This document shows, piece after piece, positions 26,710-39,038 of a stretch of DNA of 64,000 nt. Within the stretch, counting starts at the first letter, position 1. Every line of letters begins with the position of its first letter. A model generated the notes under the pieces. The model searched no databases, was not told the DNA's origin, and worked only from the letters and a program-made list of their open reading frames with translations. This DNA is from Glandiceps talaboti (Eukaryota > Hemichordata > Enteropneusta > Spengelidae), in assembly GCF_964340395.1 (NCBI RefSeq), contig NC_135567.1:12786925-12850924 (forward strand). The letters run 5' to 3'. The position numbers and the translations under genes are program-made.

Positions 26710-27510
26710 AACAGCTAGATTTTCATTTTTGATTTAATTAAATAGTGAAGAGAAGTTATTGTTACGACACTGAATTAGGCAGCTGCAAGATATTGGCCTA
26801 TATCCAGTGGTAAACTCAAACTCGCTCGGTCAGCCGTTCCAGAGGTACCGGTCTCTTAAGACAGTATTCTGTAAAGAAACTCACAAGGACTCGAATATTA
26901 CTTTTGGGTTGAATGACTTATACGATTTGCAGCATATGGGGGAACGATTCAATTGAGTTCCACAATCGATTACAGCCAAACATCAAAGTTCTTTGAAGTA
27001 TTTGCAGTACAGCTAGACAGCATTGCAAAACCCGCTGGTACAGCCACTAACTCTTGTCGCCAACTGACCAGTCTGGGGAGATACACATTCAATTGCTTCT
27101 TAAATCGCATACATCATCAACATTTTATTTAAAACATTGTTCATTCCGTAATACAAACATGGTTAACAAACAAGTTGTTTGCAACAAAAGATTTTCTCTT
27201 AACCTTATTTAGTAAATGTTTATTAATATAATTAATTCAGCTCAGCAATAAGCAGTTTGTTGAACCGTCCTAAATAATCCTAGGTAAACAGCTGTTGATT
27301 CAATTGGGACACAATTTATCACTCTGTGATGACATGTGACCTCTACTCATTAAGATAGAATAACATTACTTGACCCGGCTCTGTCTCATTAATCAATGTG
27401 GCCTTATCACTTGTGTCTTTTTGTCAATAGTGGAATTATAGAATAATCACAATTGTTTATTGTGTGTGACTCGTAACATTATGAATTCATTGGTGCATTC
27501 TCCAGCAAGT
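26710..27510. other. no gene seen
   Basis: AT-rich non-coding sequence. No repeat or domain is recognised. Confidence 0.4.
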
Positions 27511-28133
27511 AGTGTGGTCACGTGGTCTATACCCAGTCTCCAGTAGATGCAGTCTACTACGGCCAATATAACATGCAATGTGAAACTTTCATAGAACATT
27601 TGGCTTATTACTAAAATATACAAATAACTAATACAACTAAACGCTACATTAAATAGTTTTGTTTTCCAGTACAGATGCTCGTAATACCACAAATGACTGT
27701 ATGAAATTATATAGAATTTGAAGCTTGTAATCTGTAGATATAGTCATTTTTTTTAAAAGCGTCGAGTAGCCTAATTAATCATTATTAGTTCTAGCATGTT
27801 TACCAAAATCTAACCAGTTGTGGTTGATACCATATAGATGATGTGTAGCGCAGATTTCATTAAATAAGATGTAGTAATGTAGAAGTTGTTTTAGATATTG
27901 TGTCCATAGAGTGACACACACGCATGCACAAACACATACCTAATACATACATACATACACACAAACAAACAAACAAACAAACAGACAGACAACAGACAGA
28001 CAGACAGACAGACAGACAGATTGAACCATAGCACATCCTTATGGAATGTAAAAAATGGATAAATGGTGTATTGATATAAAAAGAAGTAGTAACACTAGAT
28101 TCATTGACTGGGTATAGACCACGTGACCACACT
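27511..28133. mobile_element. interval bounded by perfect 28-bp inverted repeats
   Basis: The left end begins AGTGTGGTCACGTGG (27,511-27,538). The right end is its exact reverse complement, ending CCACGTGACCACACT (28,106-28,133). The 623-bp interval has no transposase frame and contains an ACAA/ACAG microsatellite at about 27,957-28,020. It resembles a MITE, but I see no target-site duplication (left flank ccagcaagt, right flank cgatacat). A simple inverted duplication is possible. Confidence 0.45.
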
Positions 28134-28462
28134 CGATACATTAATTATGATCAATGTTGGTAAAATCTCCATGTTAAGGAGGTCAGTTAGTCTCAATTTA
28201 AGTATAAAATTCAACAGAAAATATGCATGTATATAGAATATATGTATAATATATATATATATATATATCAATGAATTCACATTTCAAAAGAAAACATGGG
28301 TTTCCATATTTCCCAAAAAGCTAGAAATCACACAAAATTGTAAATCAGTACGTCTCACAAAACTGAGTATCCCCACGTTCTGAAATTATTGCATATATAT
28401 GGTTTTCAATATGTTTACAGTGTATTCCTTGTTTTTGATTCAATTTCTTACTTCCATTTTTG

Positions 28463-28856
<394 letters not shown>

Positions 28857-28975
28857 CTACGAAGGAATCTTAAGATACACATTCAATGATGTCATTGAAT
28901 ATGTAAATATTTATATTTCGTTCCTTTGAGTAAAAACTATGTTTATGATTATCTATGTTACTTTTTATGTAATAG

Positions 28976-29389
28976 ATGTCGCTAGTGGTGATCTCGACAT
29001 AACATCACCTACTCCTCTAACAACTGATATGTGTCATAATGAGACGGATGTGACATTCGACCTAGTTCTTTGTGAGCTTAATGGTACTGATGGCATTGTT
29101 ACTGCTATCCATGCCTACTACACAGATGACTCAAATTTCGAAGACGCAGCGCTATTACATACTGGAGTTAAGGTCATTCTTCCAAATGGAGCTACTACTA
29201 TAGATGTTCCCGGTTACTCATCAGTATTGATATCAGATGCAACTGTTACTCTTTCGTCAGATTCAACGAACTGTCCATCGTACACCCACATTTGTACTGT
29301 CATAACTGTCACTGATGACTTAATAACTTCGAATCATGATTCTTGTATTGCAATAGATAACGGAACTAAAAGTACAAACAATTGCCTAG
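28976..29389 (+). CDS. exon for a 138-residue extracellular-type domain, family not recognised
   Basis: The acceptor is tatgtaatag before 28,976 and the donor is G|gtgagt after 29,389. The exon is 414 bp, phase 1 at both ends like all other intact exons of this gene. The peptide starts (D)VASGDLDITSPTP and ends NNCL. It contains seven Cys, including a CP..THIC pair and a late SCIAI, three Asn-X-Thr sequons (NET, NGT, NGT) and alternating hydrophobic stretches such as ATVTLSS and CTVITVTDD, which suggest a beta-sandwich. Cysteines, sequons and neighbours argue for a secreted or cell-surface protein. The frame also stays open upstream to an ATG at 28,939 giving a hydrophobic MFMIIYVTFYVI start, so an alternative first exon with a weak signal peptide cannot be excluded. 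I prefer the spliced reading because the AG, phase and downstream frame all fit. I do not recognise the fold family. Confidence 0.7.
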
Positions 29390-29680
29390 GTGAGTCCTTA
29401 TTGTATAACCACTCAGTAATTCAATCCAGCAACGCACACCAAATATTATAACAGGAAAAAAATAATTTCTGGTGATTTACATATCTCAAAACACTGTGTT
29501 GCATGATATTCGTTGACAAAATTGATGCATTTGATTTGCTTAGATTTTAGCAATATTTAAGTTTAAGATATAACAAAAGGACAAGGATGTTATACTCTTT
29601 GTGTAAATTTTATTTTACCGCAGAATGACGTCATTGTACTAACTAAAAATGTTTTTTAAGATGCAAGGAGACGATATCAT
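29390..29680. other. intron sequence
   Basis: AT-rich intron between the 138-residue exon and the duplicated linker block. No other feature is seen. Confidence 0.5.
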
Positions 29681-30130
29681 TAATACGAAATTCTGTATAA
29701 CTGTTCTCTCTGAGAAGTAGTATGAAAGAATAAAGGCATACGATTAATCAATTTACCAACTATTTGATGAAATTCATCATGTATATAACATTAGACATTT
29801 TACAATTAAATGTAGTTTTAAGAAATTCCAATATATTCATTGCAATAGGTATTTAAATTATAGTAGAAATACAAGTTGGAGATTAGAAAGAGAGGCTGCA
29901 GTAATATATGTATGCATTAGTATACAGGTCCAGATTAATTTGTCACGTTTGTAGTATTAAGCTGAATATGATTTTCGACTGCTCTAAAACTAACTGTCAG
30001 ATTAAAATAGCCTCTTCTTCAGCAAGTAGTTAATGTTTCCCTGATCGCATGAATAATTAATGTAGTTTCATTTAACATCATTGGCAACGGTTTCATTTAT
30101 ACATTCTGTTATTTCTATCCGCCTTTACAG

Positions 30131-30160
30131 TGAACAAAACAACACCAGCACCAACACCAG
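30131..30160 (+). CDS. 30-bp Thr/Pro linker mini-exon, copy 1
   Basis: The acceptor ctttacag precedes 30,131 and the donor G|gtaagt follows 30,160. Phase is 1-1. With the preceding G it reads VNKTTPAPTP, a short Thr/Pro linker with a possible N-K-T sequon, of the kind found between extracellular modules and often O-glycosylated. Strong consensus splice sites and preservation in the duplicate (32,783) support it despite its size. It may be constitutive or an alternatively included spacer; symmetric phase allows either. Confidence 0.65.
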
Positions 30161-31092
30161 GTAAGTCTGACAGGCGGCTTGTTTTTACAACATTTCTAAC
30201 GATATCATAAAAAGTAATGTATATTTTTATTAGCCCCAAATGTGTAGCCAGGGGGGGGGGGTAATACGTTGGATCCCATGTGTCCATCCGTCCGTGCAAA
30301 CCTCCGTCTCAAATCTGCATGGGCCCATTTCAACTAAACTTTCAGTAAACATCAAGTAATATCGTGTGCATATGCACCTCAATTAGCTTTTTGATATATG
30401 TAAATTTGACCGAATGAATTGATTTTGATAGACCTAAATTTTGGAACTGTATAGGTATAATACGAAAACATTGGAACTACTAGAGTAGTAGCTACTCCTT
30501 TCGGGTTGAATTGTAGGTCAAACAACTAGTGTATTGAATGTGCAGCATTGCATTGACATCTCTGCACTGGACAACGTATGACTTTAGATATTATATATGG
30601 GTATTTCTGTAGGCCAAACGAAAGTGTATGAATTCTGATTTGATTCGATTATTTTGACTGGGGAAATCAGAGTAATCATTTTTGTTTCTTTTACCATTAG
30701 AATATCCCCTCCTTTCATTGAAAAATATCTACTCTGTCAAGTAAACAAATAGCTATGTATTTAATATCCTGGTATACCATCAAATGCGCTTACTTAGCAA
30801 AATAATACTAGAGGAATACAATTATGTTTCTTTCTATAAATAAGCAACTGGCATATTGGTAGGATTATTACCTATGGCATCATGTATGCATACGCATGCG
30901 TGTTTGTTTGTATGTGTGCGTGTGGAGGGGAGGGGCGGTAGATGGTTGTGTCTAGTTCTAGTTCTACACAAGCAGTTCAAATTTCTTTTATCATCGAGCT
31001 TTCAATATGGCTTGGTCGTCGACCTTTATCAGAATGATATTTTCCATAGTTACAGCTGACCACTAGGTGGTGGTATGATCGGCCGATTGTAG

Positions 31093-31257
31093 ATGTTAGG
31101 TAGTTCAATGCCCTCGTCTCCCGGCCTCGTCTCTGTTGATCCTAGGATTGTAGCGTCTTATGTTAATAGCCTCCCTGATCTTCCTCGAGAAATCATGAGC
31201 GGATGTATCAAAGTTGGAAACAGAATCTTGGATTTTCCCGGCTCGAGACCTATATAG
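31093..31257 (+). pseudogene. short coding-like fragment, copy 1
   Basis: An open stretch including GLVSVDPRIVASYVNSL and ending DFPGSRPI before a stop. The paralogous stretch at 33,734-33,916 is also open (VDSLPDIPREVM, DFPGSRPIG). About 15 differences by eye separate the two over 165 bp, more than in the sequence just upstream. It may be the tail of a mobile-element gene. The family is not recognised. Confidence 0.3.
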
Positions 31258-32782
31258 GTATGATGCGAAAACATTGAAACTACTAGGGTAGTGGCTACTC
31301 CTTCCGGGTTGAATTGTAGGTCAAACAACTCGCCTGTCCAATGTGCAGCATTGTATTGTACATCGCTACGCTCGATTATGTATGACTTCAGATGTTATAT
31401 GTATGTATTTATGTGGGCCAAACGAAAGTGTTTGAATTCTGATTTGACTCGATCATTTTCAATAGGGAAATCAGAATGGTCATTTTTTTTCTTTAACCAT
31501 CAGCTTTCCTAATTTAATTAAAAAAAATACTCTGTCAAGTAAACAAATAGTTATGCATTTAATAACCTAGTATATTATTTTGCTAACTTACTTAGCAAAA
31601 TAATACACACCGCTAGAGGTATGTAACGTTGTTTTTTTTTGCGATGAATAAGCAACTAGCATATTGGTAGAATTATATCCTATGACACCATGCATGCGCG
31701 CGCATACGTATTTGTCTGTATGTGTGTGTGCGGGGGGAAGGGGGGTAGATGGCTGTGTCTAGTTCTACATTGCAGTTTATCGCAAGATGAATAAAGTACA
31801 CAGCGTATTAATATAATGATCAGTACCTTTCGGTTGCCTGAATTCATTGGCAGATGTCGTCTTTGTCACAGAATCACAGTAATGAAATACTTCCAACCAA
31901 GATTTCTAGATCCTGGCTATGTCAGGGTTCGTTGAATATGGATTTGTTGACTGTTCAATGGATATAAACTTTAGATAGCTCAAAGTCAGTAGCTTTGAAG
32001 AAATTGGTACTTTGGCTATAACTTTCAATTAAACAGTTGACTGACGAAAATGCAAATGTTGAATGATATGTTGTTGTTTACTTGTGTAAATGTGGGAAGT
32101 AAATTTTTGTATTAATTGTAGATCCTATTTATAAGCTAATAATATGAAAATTGAACATTAATTTTTGCCCAGACTGTCTTCAACGCTGTGGAAAATTGTA
32201 AAAAGTGACATTTCCTCCCAATAAATGGTCATAGTATTCATTACATAAGCTGTATACAAATACATGTGGCAAATAGCTGTCAAAAATAGGGCATCTAAGG
32301 AGGACATTATTTATTTAAATTGAAACAACTCTTGTTAATACGAAATTCTGTGTGACTGTTCTCCCTGAGAAGTATGAAAGAATAAAGGCATACGATTAAT
32401 CAATTTACCAACTATTTGATGAAATTCATCATGTATATAACATTAGACATTTTACAATTAAATGTAGTTTTAAGAAATTCCAATATATTCATTGCAATAG
32501 GTATTTAAATTATAGTAGAAATACAAGTTGGAGATTAGAAAGAGAGGCTGCAGTAATATATGTATGCATTAGTATACAGGTCCAGATTAATTTGTCACGT
32601 TTGTACTATTAAGCTGAATATGATTTTCGACTGCTCTAAAACTAACTGTCAGATTAAAATAGCCTCTTCCTCAGGAAGCAGTTAATGTTTCCCTGATCGC
32701 ATGAATAATTAATGTAGTTTCATTTAACATCATTGGCAACGGTTTCATTTATACATTCTGTTATTTCTATCCGCCTTTGCAG

Positions 32783-32824
32783 TGGACAAAACAACACCAG
32801 CACCAACACCAACACCAACACCAG
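32783..32824 (+). CDS. 42-bp Thr/Pro linker mini-exon, copy 2
   Basis: The acceptor cctttgcag precedes 32,783 and the donor G|gtaagt follows 32,824. Phase is 1-1. It reads VDKTTPAPTPTPTP with the upstream G. Relative to copy 1 it gained 12 bp (two Thr-Pro units) by expansion of caccaa text, and Asn became Asp, losing the sequon. Joining to the CCP exon at 38,204 gives ..TPTP-D-CAALP, a clean module boundary. Confidence 0.65.
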
Positions 32825-33733
32825 GTAAGTCTGACAGGCGGCTTGTTTTTACAACATTTCTAACGATATCATAAAAAGTAATGTAGATTGCTATCAGCCC
32901 CAAATGTGTAGCCGGGGGGGGGTCATACATTGGATCCCCTGGATACCTCTGTCTCAAATCTGCATGGGCCCATTTCAACTAAACTTTCAGTAAACATCAA
33001 GTAATATCGTGTGCATATGCACCTCAATTAGCTTTTTGATATATGCAAATTTGACCGAATGAATTGATTTGGATAGACCTAAATTTTGGAACTATATAGG
33101 TATAATACGAAAACATTGGAACTACTAGGGTAGTAGCTACTCCTTTCGGGTTGAATTGTAGTTCAAACAACTAGTGTATTGAATGTGCAGCATTGCATTG
33201 ACATCTCTGCACTGGACAACGTATGACTTTAGATATTATATATGGGTATTTCTGTAGGCCAAACGAAAGTGTATGAATTCTGATTTGATTCGATTATTTT
33301 GACTGGGGAAATCAGAGTAATCATTTTTGTTTCTTTTACCATTAGAATATCCCCTCCTTTCATTGAAAAATATCTACTCTGTCAAGTAAACAAATAGCTA
33401 TGTATTTAATATCCTGGTATACCATCAAATGCGCTTACTTAGCAAAATGATACTAGAGGAATACAATTATGTTTCTTTCTATAAATAAGCAACTGGCATA
33501 TTGATAGGATTATTAACTATGGCATCATGTATGCATACGCGTGCGTGTTTGTATGTGTGCGTGTGGAGGGGAGGGGCGGTAGATGGTTGTGTCTAGTTCT
33601 AGTTCTACACAAGCAGTTCAAATTTCTTTTATCATCGAGCTTTCAATATGGCTTGGTCGTCGACCTTTATCAGAATGATATTTTCCATAGTTACAGCTGA
33701 CCACTAGGTGGTGGTATGATCGGTCGATTGAAG

Positions 33734-33916
33734 ATGTTAGGTAGTTCAATGCCCTTTTCTACCGGCCTCGTCTCTGTTGATCCTAGGATTGTAGCGTCTT
33801 ATGTTGATAGCCTCCCTGATATTCCTCGGGAAGTCATGTGCGAATGTATTAAAATTGAAAATAGAGTCATGGATTTTCCCGGCTCGAGACCTATAGGTAT
33901 AATGCGAAAACATTGA
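33734..33916 (+). pseudogene. short coding-like fragment, copy 2
   Basis: Paralogue of 31,093-31,257 in the second duplication unit. It reads through the position where copy 1 has its stop and ends a few codons later (GIMRKH, stop). No splice context links it to the mosaic gene. Confidence 0.3.
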
Positions 33917-34948
33917 AACTAATAGGGTAGTGGCTACTCCTTCCGGGTTGAATTATAGGTCAAACAATTAGCCTATTCAATGTGCAGCATTGTATTGTAC
34001 ATCGCTACACTGGATTATGTATGACTTCAGATGTTATATGCAAGTATTTCTGTGGGCCAAACGAAAGTGTTTGAATTCTGATTTGACTCGATCATTTTCA
34101 ATGGGGAAATCAGAATGGTCAATATTTACTTTAACCACCAGCTTTCCTTTCCTTGAAAAAAGTACTCTGTCAAGTAAACAAATAGCTATGTATTTAATAA
34201 CCTAGTATACCATCAAATACACTTACATAGCAAAATATTACACACCGCTAGAGGAATATAATGTTGTTGTTTTTTCTATGAATAATCAAATTGCATCTTG
34301 GTATAATTATATCCTATGACAGCATGCATGCGCGCATGTATATGTGTGTGTGTGTGGGGGTGGTTCTGTCTAGTTCCACATTGCAGTTTATCGCAAGATG
34401 AATAAAGTACACGGCGTATTAATATAATGATCAGTACCTTTCGGTTGCCTGAATTCATTGGCACGTGTCGTCTTTGTCACAGAATCACAGTAATGAAATA
34501 CTTCCAACCAAGATTTCTAGTTCCTGGCTATGTCATGGTTCGTTGAATATGGATTTGTTGACTGTTCAATGGATATAAACTTTAGATAGCTCAAAGTCAG
34601 TAACTTTGAAGAAATTGGTACTTTGGCTATAACTTTCAATTCAACAGTTGACTGACGAAAATGCAAATGTTGAATGATATGTTGTTGTTTACTTGTGTAA
34701 ATGTGGGAGGTAAATTTTTGTATTAATTGTAGATCCTATTTATAAGCTAATAATATGAAAATTGAACATTAATTTTTGCCCAGACTGTCTTCAATGCTGT
34801 GGAAAATTGTAAAAAGTGACATTTCCTCCCAATAAATGGTCATAGCATTCATTACATAAGCTGTATACAAATACATGTGGCAAATAGCTGTCAAACGTAG
34901 AGCATCTAAGGAGGACATTTTTTATTTAAATTTAAACAACTCTTGTTA

Positions 34949-37400
34949 CAACATAAAATGGTATATAGGGCATTTATCATATAGCCACAACCAAATGAGT
35001 AAGGATATTGCTGTAGGAACCATTTCGTCAGAAGATTTTGGAGTTAATATAATTTTCTTTAGTTCCAAACCTTAAGCATTACTAATTGAAAACTAAAAAT
35101 AAGGTTACATTTTGTTGTCAATGATATATTTGAACATAATACATGTATATGATTCGTGCATCCAATTGGATTGGAAACTGTACGACAGATTTTTGGTTCC
35201 GTAAGGTTAAAGGTTAACTTGCCTTTAAAACTCACTCAGTGTGTTCAGAGGCCTGTAAAATGTCACGTGTTAGTCTCGTGACGTGATCTGATACAAATAC
35301 GCGTTACATTGATATAGGTTTTAAAAGGCCAACAAAAAAAAGATAATTATTTATGGTCCGGACATATTGTCGAAAGTGGTGCGACGACACGATTGATAAG
35401 TACTTCTTGGTCACCAAAGCTAAATTCTGAATAGCTGGCAATACATTGTACTGATTATTAGGAACGCTAACTAAGCTGATTGAGAGTGTTGACATAAAAA
35501 TTACATTTGGGTAATCTTTGGGTAACGTTGGACAGTGAAATCTATGTATATCTACAATAGTGTCAGTTTGCAAATATTTAATGTTTTGCATACTACCATG
35601 TTGTAAATGGAGATAAAACAGTGGGGCACATTATATTCTAGATGGCCCACCATGAAAACGTTCTGACATCATTATCCATTGTCCCCTGTAAATAAGTTTA
35701 CTACACCATAGACACTGGAGAAGAGTCTCCATAGGACTACACAGAGTTCAACGGTCGGATTGACGTGAATAGAACTATTGTTCAATACATTGTTCTGGTA
35801 CAAAGTGATGTTTAATATAGATGTACACAAGGGCGTATTTTACAAGCAAGGTATTCCCTTTTCTATTTTACGTCCTGTCAGAGGGACAAAAATAAAGTGT
35901 AAAAAGGAATAAAAAATTCATGTTTTGGATATTACTGTTGCTGTAGAGGAACGGGGACAGTGAACATCTTGGACAATGACTTACTGACGTCATTGTACAC
36001 TGTCTCCTGTAGCGATGTGATAAAGTTCAAAGGTCGAATTGACTTGCAATAGCTATCATTGATTTAAATGTAGGCAAACGTGTTGCAGGTTTCTAGGATG
36101 ACTTTATTCGAGTGCACAGCAGGGCCGGTAGGAACGTGTTTTACAAGCGAGGTGTGTTGAGTCGTGTTTGGCCAGGTGACTGCAAAAGAAAATTCTTGGA
36201 CTTGCAAATTCTGCAGCTCTTTGTTCCCTGCGCTTAATGTGAATGGTAACATTTTGCATGTGCTTAGCGTGCTATTTCACATAGCCAGCTCACGCGAAAA
36301 TGGTATTGCGTCAATCGTCCTGACCAAGTGCAATTGTTGTATGCGATTTGGGTATATATGTATCGTTAGAAATTGATCTACTGGTTTACCTGTTGTTAAT
36401 ATGTGTTCTCTTAGTTTCTCGATGAGTTTGTAGATATGTAAAAAGTTTAATTACGTTTATACCCTAAACTTAGGTCACTGTGGTACTGCTAAGATTTGTC
36501 AACGAAGTTCATAAAACGGGTAATCAGTGAACAATTCATTGTAGTAATGTAAAGGAGTAATAAATAAAACAGTAAAACATTCTATAGGCAGCAATCGATT
36601 TGAACTTCAACTGTGGAAGAGATGGTATTGTTGCAGCTGCTCGCATAGAATTAATATCTTCCGGGTTCAATTTTAGGCCCAATGATTTGTCCATACAATG
36701 CCTACATTGTCCAGCATTCTGTACTGTACTAGTGTTACATTCTATGAGGTCTTAATGTAATGTTTCAGTGTCTAAGTATGGTAGTTGTGGGTAGAGCAGC
36801 AGAACGTAAGCGATTCCCCACTCTAACTGTCTTTTTTGGGTACCTGGATCTACGAGCTTGTCTAAATTTGGAATTAGCTACACAGGTATCGTCACATACA
36901 CGTACGCTCTTACACTCAGGCACAGAGAGACACCACACACCAACAGTTGCGTTATAGTCAAAATCTTAAGAGTAAAGTTTATTTCTCCAAGTCCCTAACA
37001 TATAAGTCACCTTGAAATTATGGTGATGTCATCACTGTAAACATAGCTCGTTATAATTAAATGATCTCTCACCTAGCTTAATTGTTCTAGAAGACACGGT
37101 GAACTTCCCACCAGAATATTTAAGTTGAGATTCGAGATCATGCCATGTGTAAATTGTTCACGCGTAAGACAAATATTGATCACGCCATTGGAAAATTAAA
37201 TATTAATTGGAATTCGGCAATCAGCAAGTTATCTTGTTTACAATAACTAATCTATGTTGTTTAATCAACACACTTGTCATTTGTTATCTAGCGATAAATG
37301 TTTTTAGTGAATTTTACATTAATTTAAGTCAAATATGCCAAAATTCCGAATATGATATTTCTGGATCGTAAAACTAGTATGTACCTGTCTTTGGGTCACC
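34949..37400. repeat. old segmental duplication, right copy, with dispersed repeats
   Basis: Collinear with parts of 21,180-23,460 (see that entry). Copies of the gacgtcatt..cattgtctcctgt family are at about 35,600-35,900 and 35,925-36,410. It lies in the large intron between the linker exon at 32,783 and the CCP exons. No exon is recognised within it. Confidence 0.6.
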
Positions 37401-37800
37401 CACTTTTTAAGTTCATATGAAGCCTAATCTGTGGTCATTGCAGGGCTTACTGAAAACCAATTTTAGATTATTTTGTGAAGCGATTGAAATTCTGTTAAAT
37501 AGAGACGACTGGCTCAACGTAGCATGATTTGGCATGTGATTACTACTACTGGCACTCGCCGTGATTTTTTATCGTTTTTTTTGTGTTTTTTTTTCACATG
37601 ATGAACAAATACTTTTATTTTAATATTTTAAAGAAACGATGTTGGGTTTGCCACAATAAATTTTGTTAGAGTTAGGTTCGTTTGCGTCACATGCACTAAC
37701 TATTTTTCTTTTATAATCTGCCCAAAAATGTTCCATCAGTTTGGTATATCAAATGATTTACAAAGGTTACAAGACAAAAACAGTTCAATTTTTTTTAGAA
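37401..37800. other. intron sequence, nothing recognised
   Basis: AT-rich, with T homopolymers near 37,565-37,592. No exon or repeat is identified. Confidence 0.4.
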
Positions 37801-37926
37801 TCAACCTATTTACTTTCTTTAACTACACTTGCTTACCATGGTTTAAGCAGAAATTGGAAATTTTTTTACATTTAAAGTATTACATGCTGACTTTGTACCG
37901 TACAATTAGTTTATTTATTTCTCTAG

Positions 37927-38071
<145 letters not shown>

Positions 38072-38203
38072 CCATGCCAAACCTAAATAACATCTCTAAC
38101 AACACTTGCTTACCATACTTTAAGCAGTAATTGGCTAAAATTGAACATTTAATGTATTTCTTAGTGTCTGTGTATTTTATAATTATTTTATTCACTGCTC
38201 CAG

Positions 38204-38383
38204 ATTGTGCCGCACTACCCACACCGGCAGCTGGAACAGGATCATTATCAACTACTGCTGTTACCTCAGGAACAACTGTAACATTAATGTGTGCAGATGG
38301 ATATACTGCAGTAGGTGGTGTAGTTTCGACGGAATGCATTGAAGGCGATTGGACTCCTCCAGTACTTTCAGAGTGCCTCAAAG
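38204..38383 (+). CDS. CCP/Sushi domain exon
   Basis: The acceptor ttcactgctccag precedes 38,204 and the donor G|gtaaat follows 38,383. The exon is 180 bp, phase 1-1, and encodes one 60-residue module. It has the CCP hallmark pattern: Cys-1 (DCAALPTP), Cys-2 in TLMCADGYTA, Cys-3 in STECIEG, the conserved Trp in GDWTPP, and Cys-4 in SECLKG, about the usual length for this family. CCP modules form 1-3, 2-4 disulfides and mediate extracellular protein binding. The exon lies between the Thr/Pro linker exons and the HYR array, so the protein order is likely linker-CCP-HYR. The sequence gap begins 83 bp into the next intron, so further CCP or HYR exons may be hidden there. Confidence 0.88.
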
Positions 38384-38466
38384 GTAAATATATTCCTTTT
38401 GATATATTACACATATCTGACCAATTCTTTTCCCATCTCTCTTTATCTCTGTCTGTTTTTGGCATG

Positions 38467-38666
38467 NNNNNNNNNNNNNNNNNNNNNNNNNNNNNNNNNN
38501 NNNNNNNNNNNNNNNNNNNNNNNNNNNNNNNNNNNNNNNNNNNNNNNNNNNNNNNNNNNNNNNNNNNNNNNNNNNNNNNNNNNNNNNNNNNNNNNNNNNN
38601 NNNNNNNNNNNNNNNNNNNNNNNNNNNNNNNNNNNNNNNNNNNNNNNNNNNNNNNNNNNNNNNNNN
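38467..38666. other. assembly gap, 200 N
   Basis: Exactly 200 Ns. The base after the gap enters the HYR repeat unit in mid-intron (ttggtattatcagatgttgg, matching 40,110 onward). The left edge does not match the unit, so at least the start of the array is missing. A round 200 suggests a nominal gap size. Confidence 0.95.
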
Positions 38667-39038
38667 TTGGTATTATCAGATGTTGGTATTGAAAAATTTT
38701 AAATTAAAATAACTTATGTTTTACTAAACTATAATATCACATCATTCATTCTCACTAAATCTTGCTCAGAATATGAAAGATATTACTGTATACTAGGTAA
38801 CATCACTGCTGATGTTGGACACTTCATGGTTCCTTATAAACATCTGTTGAAATTGGAACACTAGTAAATCTGTTTTCTTGATTTGTAGGGGTATCTTTTT
38901 AATCGTTGATGTTTCTCACGGAAATTCTGAAACGTATTTTGATTTTCTTTTTTTTTAAAAGTAAAGTAAAGTAACTAGCAGGACATTTTCGTATAATGTA
39001 AACTATTTTTGCCTTTCATCGTAAATGTAATTTCACAG

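Larger units (their letters stand above)
29681..32335. repeat. tandem duplication of about 2.65 kb, first unit
   Basis: Starts at taatacgaaattctgt and repeats in direct orientation from 32,336. Identity is high by eye over most of its length, and it includes the linker exon and its splice sites. Inside the unit an older partial duplication relates 30,460-30,720 to 31,260-31,560. Confidence 0.85.
32336..34948. repeat. tandem duplication of about 2.65 kb, second unit
   Basis: Direct repeat of 29,681-32,335. The boundary text acaactcttgtta occurs at the end of both units (near 32,325-32,336 and 34,936-34,948). The second unit is about 40 bp shorter through small indels (for example the poly-G tract near 32,914 and microsatellite text near 34,340). 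Confidence 0.85.

Noticed and set aside
38990-39038. Alternative acceptor at ctagcag, about 55-60 bp before each HYR exon
   Set aside because: It follows a good pyrimidine tract, but the added sequence contains in-frame stops. Use would break the protein, so the tttcacag acceptor is preferred.
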